From an uncultured Clostridium sp. (GTDB lineage Bacteria > Bacillota > Clostridia > TANB77 > CAG-508), in the NCBI GenBank assembly GCA_945874585.1, contig CAMCHB010000071.1:1-5589 (forward strand): a stretch of 5,589 bases of DNA, given 5' to 3'. The notes beneath the pieces were generated by a model. The model did no database searches. It saw only the letters and a program-made list of their open reading frames with translations, and was not told the DNA's origin. Position numbers and translations under genes: made by a program. How positions within the stretch are numbered: the stretch's first letter is position 1; each line of letters opens with the position of its first letter. Shown in pieces: positions 1-5,589 of the stretch.

Positions 1-129
1 CATCCATTTGATGCTTTTAATACTATCTCCCTCTTTCAATCCACAGCCACCAATAGCTAAAGAAGTATTATATAGATACGTACCATCGTACGGACGCTTT
101 TTTGAACATACTTGTATAATTAAATCAGC
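1..129 (-). pseudogene. Open continuation of the pilin-like frame after TAG, resembling a YDG-type Ig-like repeat; cut by the window edge
   Basis: After the TAG at 132-130 the same frame runs 43 codons to the window edge without a stop, while the other two minus-strand frames are interrupted. The translation contains SKKRPYDGTYLYNTS and then GCGLKEGDSIKSIKW. This recalls the YDG/MBG-type repeats of Bacillota surface proteins (K-YDGT-L ... GL-EGD-I). The frame has no plausible start of its own: the only TTG lies far inside and has no ribosome binding site, and the only ATG is the last codon. It therefore looks like the distal part of a longer pilin-like/Ig-like protein cut off by an amber mutation, or reached by readthrough. 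A sequencing error is also possible. Domain assignment rests on 43 residues and is tentative. Confidence 0.45.
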
Positions 130-573
130 CTATATGTTATCTTCAATTTTACTGTACTCGTGTGGGTAGCGATAGTACACTTTCCCTTTTATGGTTAATC
201 CTTGTGGGTAATAAATCGTATGGGATGCATCATTGACAATATAAACATCATCTCCCTGCATTGAAATAGAGCGACTTAAGCTAAGATTGTCCAAAGCATT
301 TAAGTCTAAAATATAATAGATATCATTGTCATTTGGATTTTTTACCGATTGAAAAGCAGTTGAACCACTAAAAATCCCTTTTGTCGGTAATTTACCATAA
401 TGTATTTCATACTGGTTAACACGATCATCTAAGGTTTGTAAATCTGAATAAAATAGATCCAAATCACGTTCTTGGATATTTTGCACAGACCCATATATAA
501 CCGTTCCCGCTATAATTGAAATAACAGCAATGGTAATAACCAATGAAATAATTGTAATTCCTTTGTTTCTCAT
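130..573 (-). CDS. Prepilin-like (type IV pilin / pseudopilin family) protein
   Basis: The 147-residue product begins MRNKG, a short basic leader, followed by a hydrophobic helix of about 20 residues (ITIISLVITIAVISIIAG). This is the prepilin-peptidase pattern, with cleavage expected after Gly5. The mature protein would be a membrane-anchored or fibre-forming surface subunit. Mature position 5 is Ser, not the Glu typical of true type IV pilins; many Bacillota proteins of the GITLIALVITI type also lack it. The helix continues into an amphipathic stretch (ERDLDLFYSDLQTLDDRVNQ), then a small polar globular region ending HTIYYPQGLTIKGKVYY. There are no Cys residues in this part. The frame ends at TAG 132-130 but stays open afterwards, so the protein may be a shortened form of a larger one. 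It seems to have its own promoter. No pilus assembly genes are in the window, so the fold class is supported but the role is unknown. Confidence 0.85.
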   Translation of the reverse strand: MRNKGITIISLVITIAVISIIAGTVIYGSVQNIQERDLDLFYSDLQTLDDRVNQYEIHYGKLPTKGIFSGSTAFQSVKNPNDNDIYYILDLNALDNLSLSRSISMQGDDVYIVNDASHTIYYPQGLTIKGKVYYRYPHEYSKIEDNI

Positions 574-580
574 TTTATTT

Positions 581-586
581 CCTCCC
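581..586 (-). promoter_or_regulatory. Ribosome binding site that decides the pilin-like start
   Basis: GGGAGG on the minus strand lies 7 bases before the ATG at 573-571. It overlaps the in-frame ATG at 588-586, which has no ribosome binding site of its own. The start is therefore assigned to 573, which removes five residues (MGGNK) from the longest reading. Confidence 0.85.
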
Positions 587-594
587 ATGTAAAA

Positions 595-626
595 AACTTG
601 CTTTTATTATATCAAAAAAGCAAATT
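595..626 (-). terminator. AT-rich hairpin with T-tract after truB, possible weak intrinsic terminator
   Basis: On the minus strand the core arms TTGCTTTT (623-616) and AAAAGCAA (605-598) pair perfectly around a 10-base loop. The stem extends outward by a T-G wobble and two A-T pairs, and the T-tract runs to 591. It begins 18 bases after the truB stop codon. Position and shape fit a rho-independent terminator, but the stem has only two G-C pairs, so termination would be leaky. The loop contains the TATAAT of the downstream promoter, so the symmetry could instead be an operator. Confidence 0.5.
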
Positions 627-635
627 AAATGTACA
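606..635 (-). promoter_or_regulatory. Predicted sigma-A promoter of the pilin-like gene
   Basis: A perfect -10 TATAAT lies at 611-606 on the minus strand and is preceded by TGA, giving the extended form TGnTATAAT. An imperfect -35, TGTACA (4 of 6 matches to TTGACA), lies at 635-630, 18 bases upstream. Transcription should start near 599, leaving about 25 bases of leader before the ATG at 573. The ATG at 588 would then lie only about 10 bases from the transcript end without a ribosome binding site. Confidence 0.65.
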
Positions 636-644
636 TATTTTTCA

Positions 645-1532
645 TTAAGTTTTTTCAATCTCTTTTCGAATAATGTCTCTTTTCAATTGCTGATTTTTCA
701 CATAGCCAGTTCCTATAAATTGATGATTCTCTGTGTAAATACGATAAATACCATCTGGTAATTTTTGTGCTAGCAAAACACCATTTAGGAAAAGTTTTTG
801 TTGTTGTGAATTTAATAAGATCTCCTTTTCGTGACTAAAAATCATTTCCAATGTTATGATTTTTTCTTGTGCTAAACTAGGATTTTTTTCTAATTCATCT
901 AAAGAAATCGTATCTGTTAAATGAAATTGGTTCACTTGTGTGCGAACCAAAGCACTCATACAACCGATATTTCCTAGTTTTCTTGCAATATCTTCGCAAA
1001 GCGTACGCATATAGGTCCCTTTTGAAACACTGGCTTCCAGTACAATTTCCTGATTTTCTGGATGTAGGGACAACAATTGAATGTGATAAATTCTGATTTT
1101 TCTTTCCGGTACCTCCACCTTTTCATGCTGACGTGCATATTCATAAAGCTTTTTCCCATGTATTTTGATCGCAGAATACATAGGAGGCTTTTGCATTTGT
1201 TCTCCTAAAAAAGATTGCAAAACGGTTTGAATATTTTGAGGTTGCCAAATAGCAGATGGTACATCCTCTTTTTCTAGAATATTTCCTTCCCTATCTCCTG
1301 TATCGGTTTGTATGCCAAGGCGTAATGTTGCCACATAGGTTTTGTCATGATCCATTAAATAGTTAGATGCTTTGGTGGCTTGTCCAACTAGGATTGGTAA
1401 TACACCAGTTGCCATTGGATCTAGGGTGCCAGCATGCCCTACCTTTTTTTGTTGTAAGATTTTGCGAACACGTCTTACGACATCATGTGAAGAAATACCT
1501 TGCGGTTTATCAATTAAAAGAACTCCATCCAT
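645..1532 (-). CDS. truB: tRNA pseudouridine(55) synthase TruB
   Basis: Converts U55 in the T-psi-C loop of most elongator tRNAs to pseudouridine and also acts as a tRNA chaperone in the cytoplasm. The protein has 295 residues, normal for Bacillota. The N-terminus MDGVLLIDKPQGISSHDVV is the family signature. The catalytic loop GHAGTLDP places the nucleophile at Asp38, followed by ATGVLPILVG. Tyr66 in KTYVATLRLG matches the conserved active-site Tyr. KPPMYSAIK and GTYMRTLCEDIARKLG are the further TruB motifs. The last 60 or so residues (from about LNSQQQKLFLNG) correspond to the C-terminal PUA-like tRNA-binding region. It ends with TAA at 647-645. It appears to be the last gene of the infB-rbfA-nrnA-truB unit, since a terminator-like hairpin and a new promoter follow; ribF, the usual next gene, is absent. 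Confidence 0.96.
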   Translation of the reverse strand: MDGVLLIDKPQGISSHDVVRRVRKILQQKKVGHAGTLDPMATGVLPILVGQATKASNYLMDHDKTYVATLRLGIQTDTGDREGNILEKEDVPSAIWQPQNIQTVLQSFLGEQMQKPPMYSAIKIHGKKLYEYARQHEKVEVPERKIRIYHIQLLSLHPENQEIVLEASVSKGTYMRTLCEDIARKLGNIGCMSALVRTQVNQFHLTDTISLDELEKNPSLAQEKIITLEMIFSHEKEILLNSQQQKLFLNGVLLAQKLPDGIYRIYTENHQFIGTGYVKNQQLKRDIIRKEIEKT

Positions 1533-1539
1533 TTGTTTT

Positions 1540-1547
1540 CTCCTTTT
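1540..1547 (-). promoter_or_regulatory. Ribosome binding site of truB
   Basis: AAAAGGAG on the minus strand, 7 bases before the ATG at 1532-1530, within the 27-base nrnA-truB gap. No separate promoter is evident in the gap, which supports one transcript. Confidence 0.85.
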
Positions 1548-1559
1548 CCAATAAAGGCC

Positions 1560-2513
1560 TTATTTTAAGTAATGTTGTATTTGATGAATAATTTTATCGC
1601 GAATTTGTTCAATCGTACCCGTGGTAATGGTACAACCAGCAGCTTTCATATGACCGCCTCCACCAAACATTAAGCAAATATCAGATACATTGATATAATC
1701 ATTCGAACGCATAGAAACTTTGTAACCACCCGTTGGAATTTCACGAATAAAAATAGAAACTTCTACTCCTTCAATATTGCGTCCAATATTGACACATCCT
1801 TCATAATCTCCATATTCGGCTTGTACATTTTTTTCATCTTCTAATGTTATGTAAGTGAACACTATACGATTGTCTTCAAAAAATTGCAATCGGCTAGTAG
1901 CTAATTTTTGAAGTTCAAATTGTGTTTTGGTAACAACACATAAAACACGACGATAAATATTGGAAATATTGATTCCCTTATCCAATAGACCAGCTACAAT
2001 TTCAAATGTTTCTGATGTAACACCTTGGTATTGGAAACCGCCTGTATCGGTAATCATACCGGTTAACAAACAGGTCCCTATTTTTTTGTCAATTGGAACT
2101 TTCCAATATTCCATAATTTTAACCAAGATCTGGCAACAAGATGGTGAAACAGGATCAACGTAATTATAATCGGCATACATTTTATTGACTTCATGGTGAT
2201 CAATTTGAATGGTGGTGTTTGCCTGACGGAATCCATGATCAGGATCTCGCATTCTCTGCTCTGTCGCACAATCAACAGCAATAGCTAAATCGTAGACTAT
2301 ATCCGTATGTTTTTTTATCTCTTCTACGCAAGGAAGAAAGGCAAATGTCCTTGGATACTCTGGTATAATAACATCTACCTCTTTCTTTAGATTCTTAAGT
2401 GCCATATAGACAGCAAGGCTACTGCCTATTGCATCTCCGTCAGGATTTTCATGTGTAAAAATAGCAATTGTTTTTGCTTTTTCTATTTCATTTTTTAAAT
2501 CATCTAAAATCAT
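1560..2513 (-). CDS. nrnA: Bifunctional oligoribonuclease / pAp phosphatase, DHH family
   Basis: Cytoplasmic, Mn-dependent phosphoesterase. Characterised NrnA proteins degrade RNA of 2 to about 5 nucleotides and dephosphorylate 3'-phosphoadenosine 5'-phosphate to AMP, replacing Orn and CysQ of Gram-negatives. The 317-residue length is standard. The DHH domain shows motif I HENPDGDAIGS starting at residue 21, the Asp of AVDC at 81, the DHH triad at 105-107 (QIDHHEVN), and the fourth metal-ligand Asp at 156 in MITDTGGF. The DHHA1 substrate-binding domain closes the protein, with VSMRS at about 266-270 and the glycine-rich loop GGGGHMKAAG from 284. No key residue is missing. The ATG at 2513 is supported by its ribosome binding site. 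The gene lies between rbfA and truB, the clostridial-type order. Some relatives have other DHH substrates, so the exact specificity is inferred from family and context. Confidence 0.93.
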   Translation of the reverse strand: MILDDLKNEIEKAKTIAIFTHENPDGDAIGSSLAVYMALKNLKKEVDVIIPEYPRTFAFLPCVEEIKKHTDIVYDLAIAVDCATEQRMRDPDHGFRQANTTIQIDHHEVNKMYADYNYVDPVSPSCCQILVKIMEYWKVPIDKKIGTCLLTGMITDTGGFQYQGVTSETFEIVAGLLDKGINISNIYRRVLCVVTKTQFELQKLATSRLQFFEDNRIVFTYITLEDEKNVQAEYGDYEGCVNIGRNIEGVEVSIFIREIPTGGYKVSMRSNDYINVSDICLMFGGGGHMKAAGCTITTGTIEQIRDKIIHQIQHYLK

Positions 2514-2514
2514 A

Positions 2515-2880
2515 CTATTCTCCTTTATTTTCTGTTTCAGGCATAATTTCTTTTAAAATATGATCAATTTTAGCACCATATTCGATGGATTCATCAAATT
2601 CAAAAATCAATTCTGGTGTTGTTCTCAAATTGACACGATGTGCTAATACGGTACGAATATAGCCAGAAGATTTTTTCAAAGCAGCTAAAGTTTTCTTTTT
2701 ATTGGAATGAATCATGCTAACATATACTCTTGCATAACGCAAATCTGGTGTAACTTTTACCTTTGTAACACTAACCATTCCGGTTACATTCGTATTATTT
2801 AATTCAAAACTAATAATATGGCTAATCTCTTTTTTTAGCTGTTCATTGATTCGATTCATTCGATTATTATCTGAGCTCAT
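2515..2880 (-). CDS. rbfA: 30S ribosome-binding factor RbfA
   Basis: Small cytoplasmic KH-fold protein that binds the immature 30S subunit and helps finish 16S rRNA 5'-end maturation; it is needed for efficient growth in the cold in characterised bacteria. The protein has 121 residues, the usual length. Family hallmarks are visible: the N-terminal helix (MNRINEQLKKEISHII), the strand TKVKVTPDLRYARVYVSM, and the C-terminal signature around LRTTPELIFEFDESIEYG, followed by the final helix KIDHILKEI. The ATG at 2880 is preceded by an excellent ribosome binding site. The gene ends with TAG at 2517-2515, showing that TAG acts as a normal stop in this genome. It is one base upstream of nrnA and very probably cotranscribed with infB. 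Confidence 0.96.
   Translation of the reverse strand: MSSDNNRMNRINEQLKKEISHIISFELNNTNVTGMVSVTKVKVTPDLRYARVYVSMIHSNKKKTLAALKKSSGYIRTVLAHRVNLRTTPELIFEFDESIEYGAKIDHILKEIMPETENKGE
2520..2526 (-). promoter_or_regulatory. Ribosome binding site of nrnA inside the rbfA 3' end
   Basis: AAAGGAG on the minus strand encodes the Lys-Gly-Glu end of RbfA and also sits 6 bases before the nrnA ATG at 2513-2511. Ribosomes ending rbfA at TAG are thus placed directly at the nrnA start, which suggests translational coupling. Confidence 0.85.
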
Positions 2881-2885
2881 AAAAA

Positions 2886-2894
2886 CCTCCTTTT
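2886..2894 (-). promoter_or_regulatory. Strong ribosome binding site of rbfA
   Basis: On the minus strand AAAAGGAGG lies 5 bases before the ATG at 2880-2878, in the 21-base infB-rbfA gap. This near-perfect anti-16S match fixes the rbfA start. Confidence 0.9.
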
Positions 2895-2901
2895 CCGAAA
2901 A

Positions 2902-5589
2902 TTATTTTACTTCTTCCATAATGTGTGCCTCTAAAACGTCTCCCACTTTCAAATCGTTAAAGTTCTCTAATTGAATACCACATTCGTAGCCTGCTACTAC
3001 TTCTTTTGCATCATCTTTGAAACGTTTTAAAGAAATTAGTTTTCCCTCAAATATAACTACATCATCACGAATGACACGTACAATAGAGTTTCGAGCAATT
3101 TTTCCATCGGTTACATAGCATCCAGCAATTGTTCCGACATTAGATACTTTAAAGGTTTGACGAATTTCAGCATTACCAATAATAACTTCTTTGTATTCAG
3201 GATCACGCATACCTTTCATCGCATTTTGAACATCATCAATTGCATTGTAGATAACAGAATATGTTTTGATTTCTACATCTTCTTTTTCTGCCATTTCCTT
3301 TGCAATTTTGTTTGGACGAACATTGAAAGCAATGATAATAGCATTTGAAACCTTAGCAAGGGTAACATCTGTTTCTGTAACACCACCCACATTAGCATGA
3401 ATTACATGAACAGAAACTTCATCGTTTGATAATTTTTCAAGTGATTGTTTAACAGCTTCTACAGATCCTTGTACATCGGCTTTTACAATCAAATTCAATT
3501 GTTTCAAATTACCTTTTTCAATTTGATTGAATAAATCATCCAAAGAAACTTTTGCTGTTTTGTTAAGTTCTCTCTCTCTTTGTTGACGTTTTCTTCTTTC
3601 AATTAAATGTTTTGCCATTTTTTCGTCTTTTACTTCATAGAAAGTATCGCCAACTGTTGGAACTTCAGATAAACCAGTAATTTCAACTGGTGTAGAAGGT
3701 CCAGCACTTTTTACTTTTTGGCCTTTATCATCTGTCATAGCACGGATTCTACCAATAACAGAACCAACTACAATGGTGTCACCAACATCTAATTTTCCTC
3801 TTTGGACTAACATGGTAGTTACAACACCTTTGTTCTTATCCAATTTGGCTTCAATAACAGTTCCTTTTGCTTGTTTATGAGGGTTAACTTTTAAATCAAG
3901 CATATCGGCCTGTAATAAAACCATTTCCAATAATGTATCAATATTTTGATGATTACGAGCAGATATTGGAACAAAAATGGTATCTCCTCCCCACTCTTCT
4001 GGGATCAATCCATATTCTGATAACTCTTGTTTTACTCTTTCTACATTGGCAGCTTCCAAATCAATTTTATTAACAGCAACAATAATTGGAATGCCTGCAG
4101 CTTTCGCATGATCAATTGCTTCAATTGTCTGTGGTTTAACACCATCATTGGCAGCCACAACCAAAATAGCAATATCTGTTATTTTAGCACCTCTGGCTCT
4201 CATGCTTGTGAAAGCTTCATGACCTGGTGTATCCAAAAATGTAATTTCTCTTCCTTTTACATGAACTTTATAAGCACCAATATGCTGTGTGATACCACCA
4301 GCTTCACCTTGAATCACATTGGTTTGACGAATCGCATCCAATAATGAAGTTTTTCCATGGTCAACATGTCCCATAACAACAATAACAGGTGGTCTTGAAA
4401 TCAATTCAGAATCTTTGTCTTCACTGTCATCGAATAAAATATCTTCTTCCTTGACAACTTGTTTCTTCTTAGCAGTTACGCCAAATTCTCCAGATAACAA
4501 GAAAGCAGTATCAAAGTCTAACACATTATTGATAGTTGCTAAGATACCCAATGACATCAATTTCTTAATCACTTCACTACTTGTTTTCTTTAATTCAGCT
4601 GCTAAATCTTTAACCGTAATGCTTTCTGGAATTGTTATTTCGGTAAGTTTAAAGATTTTTTGTTTGTTTCTTTCGCCATTGCTTTGTGCTTTTTGATTTT
4701 TCTTCTTGTTTTTGCGAACACGATTATTGCTTAAGTCGTAATAGTCAAGCATAGAACCTTCTGAAAACATATTAGATAATTTATTTTCTTGTTTCAAGCT
4801 TTTTAATTTATCATTATTAAATTCATAATCATTGCTTCTCTTATTATTTCTTTGTGGTTTGCGATTACGGTCATCGTTACGATTATTTTTTTGCTTATCA
4901 ATCGCTTTGTTAGCATATTCTCTTACCACATCTTTTTCCTGTGATTCAGCAGACATAATGTTCTTAATGTTTTTCTCGATTCCCTTTTCATCTAAAACAC
5001 GTTTATGGTTGTTGTAGCCATTGTATCCATTGCCATTGTTATTACGACGATTATTGTAACCATTTCCGCCACCATTATTATTTCCACTATTTCCACGATT
5101 ATTGAATCGATTATAATTATTTCCATTGTTATTATTATTGCGATTTCCATTTGTATGATTACGATTACGGTTATCATTCATATTATTGTTACGATAATTG
5201 TTGTAATTGTTTTCACGGTTGTTGTTACGTGGGCGATAATTGTTATTATTGCGATTACGTTCTCCCTCGTTTGTTACAGTTACACGACGGTTTTCTGTTT
5301 TTGGTTTTTCTATTTCTTGTTTTTCTGCTACAACTGTTTTTGTAACTTTTTCTTCTACTGCTTTATTGGCTTCCTTTTTCACTTTTACCTCTTCTTTTTT
5401 GTTATCCTTCTTTAATCCAAACAATTCACTTGCTGTAAGTGGTTTCGTTGTTTTATTTCGATAAACAATATTAAAATCTTTCTTTCTATTTTCTTCATTA
5501 AATTGATTCTTTGCTTTTGTATTGGTTCTTTCCTGTTCCTTTTTTTCTTTGTCATCGCCTGCAATAATAACTTCTCTACGAATAATGAC
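2902..5589 (-). CDS. infB: Translation initiation factor IF-2, 5' end outside the window
   Basis: GTPase that places initiator fMet-tRNA on the 30S subunit and promotes 50S joining in the cytoplasm. At least 895 residues are visible (residue 1 = codon at 5589-5587). In order: a charged Lys/Glu-rich lead; an Asn-rich linker (about 112-194); a single IF2_N helical domain (about 310-370); the G domain with G1 GHVDHGKT at 407-414, G3 DTPGH from 453 and G4 NKID at 507-510; the beta-barrel domain II; the IF-2 domain 3 (about 685-757); and the C-terminal fMet-tRNA-binding domain with GYECGI, ending EEVK-TAA. The TTG at 5424 could be read as a start, but it has no Shine-Dalgarno sequence and the same frame is open for 55 more codons to the edge with protein-like content (RREVII, SELFGLKK). 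The true start is therefore upstream and unseen. It is followed 21 bases later by rbfA. The catalytic core is ordinary; the long low-complexity N-terminus is the variable part of this family. Confidence 0.97.
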   Translation of the reverse strand, partial: VIIRREVIIAGDDKEKKEQERTNTKAKNQFNEENRKKDFNIVYRNKTTKPLTASELFGLKKDNKKEEVKVKKEANKAVEEKVTKTVVAEKQEIEKPKTENRRVTVTNEGERNRNNNNYRPRNNNRENNYNNYRNNNMNDNRNRNHTNGNRNNNNNGNNYNRFNNRGNSGNNNGGGNGYNNRRNNNGNGYNGYNNHKRVLDEKGIEKNIKNIMSAESQEKDVVREYANKAIDKQKNNRNDDRNRKPQRNNKRSNDYEFNNDKLKSLKQENKLSNMFSEGSMLDYYDLSNNRVRKNKKKNQKAQSNGERNKQKIFKLTEITIPESITVKDLAAELKKTSSEVIKKLMSLGILATINNVLDFDTAFLLSGEFGVTAKKKQVVKEEDILFDDSEDKDSELISRPPVIVVMGHVDHGKTSLLDAIRQTNVIQGEAGGITQHIGAYKVHVKGREITFLDTPGHEAFTSMRARGAKITDIAILVVAANDGVKPQTIEAIDHAKAAGIPIIVAVNKIDLEAANVERVKQELSEYGLIPEEWGGDTIFVPISARNHQNIDTLLEMVLLQADMLDLKVNPHKQAKGTVIEAKLDKNKGVVTTMLVQRGKLDVGDTIVVGSVIGRIRAMTDDKGQKVKSAGPSTPVEITGLSEVPTVGDTFYEVKDEKMAKHLIERRKRQQRERELNKTAKVSLDDLFNQIEKGNLKQLNLIVKADVQGSVEAVKQSLEKLSNDEVSVHVIHANVGGVTETDVTLAKVSNAIIIAFNVRPNKIAKEMAEKEDVEIKTYSVIYNAIDDVQNAMKGMRDPEYKEVIIGNAEIRQTFKVSNVGTIAGCYVTDGKIARNSIVRVIRDDVVIFEGKLISLKRFKDDAKEVVAGYECGIQLENFNDLKVGDVLEAHIMEEVK
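5008..5256 (-). repeat. Asn-rich low-complexity linker encoded in infB
   Basis: About 84 residues of the IF-2 N-terminal extension, of which some 45 are Asn, interspersed with Arg, Gly and Tyr (runs such as NRNNNNNGNNYNRFNNRG). AAT and AAC codons are mixed irregularly and broken by other residues, so this is not a clean trinucleotide expansion at the DNA level. It is probably a disordered, basic tether between the N-terminal segment and the conserved core; IF-2 N-termini differ widely in length and composition. The opposite strand shows long artefactual Ile/Val-rich frames here because AAT and AAC read as ATT and GTT. Confidence 0.9.

Noticed and set aside
2..172. Plus-strand frame open from the left edge to a stop near 172
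   Set aside because: It overlaps the end of the pilin-like gene antisense. It has no convincing start signal, and the minus-strand frame gives the more protein-like translation.
574..588. Alternative pilin-like start at ATG 588
   Set aside because: No ribosome binding site precedes it. Its own sequence contains the GGGAGG that serves the ATG at 573, and it would lie very close to the predicted transcript start.
1551..1566. Near-palindrome around AAGGCCTT at the nrnA stop
   Set aside because: It is too short, has no loop or T-tract on the coding strand, and partly overlaps coding sequence; probably chance.
3157..4696. Several plus-strand open frames of 60-105 codons across infB
   Set aside because: All lie antisense within conserved IF-2 domains, lack ribosome binding sites and show no recognisable protein motifs.
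4750..4956. Internal IF-2 starts (Met codons at 4956, 4770 and 4752) as a possible second IF-2 isoform
   Set aside because: Internal starts are known in E. coli and B. subtilis infB, but here two have no ribosome binding site and the one at 4752 has only a weak AGAAGG at short spacing.
5005..5415. Long plus-strand open frame, rich in Ile and Val, looking like a membrane protein
   Set aside because: It is the complement of the Asn/Lys-rich infB region (AAT to ATT, AAC to GTT). It has no ribosome binding site, and infB on the other strand is unambiguous.

Overview
This is an AT-rich window from a low-GC Gram-positive bacterium (Bacillota). All genes lie on the minus strand, so transcription runs from position 5589 towards position 1. 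Strong AGGAGG-type ribosome binding sites, short gaps and the order infB-rbfA-nrnA-truB match the translation and RNA-maturation operon of Clostridia and Erysipelotrichia. The Bacillus subtilis arrangement has no nrnA inside this cluster. The Asn-rich spacer in IF-2 would suit a gut-type Erysipelotrichia/Coprobacillaceae genome, but placement below phylum is inference.

Layout in transcription order. (1) infB, translation initiation factor IF-2, 5589 to 2902. It runs off the window: the frame stays open for 55 codons upstream of the TTG at 5424, so the true start is outside. (2) rbfA, 30S maturation factor, 2880 to 2515. (3) nrnA, DHH/DHHA1 nanoRNase and pAp phosphatase, 2513 to 1560, one base after rbfA and with its ribosome binding site inside the rbfA end. 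(4) truB, tRNA U55 pseudouridine synthase, 1532 to 645. (5) A short intergenic region holding a terminator-like AT-rich hairpin with an extended -10 promoter in its loop. (6) A prepilin-like membrane protein gene, 573 to 130, followed after an in-frame TAG by a frame that stays open to position 1 and resembles a YDG-type Ig-like surface repeat.

The first four genes form a coherent unit: initiation (IF-2), small-subunit assembly (RbfA), turnover of the shortest RNA fragments (NrnA) and tRNA modification (TruB). The pilin-like gene appears to be a separate transcription unit and is the accessory part of the window. It stands where related genomes usually carry ribF. The most interesting points are the amber codon splitting the pilin-like frame from the Ig-like segment, and the overlap of terminator hairpin and promoter. 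I saw no sign of a CRISPR array, RNA gene, insertion sequence or wholly new system. No stretch over 300 bases lacks a gene.
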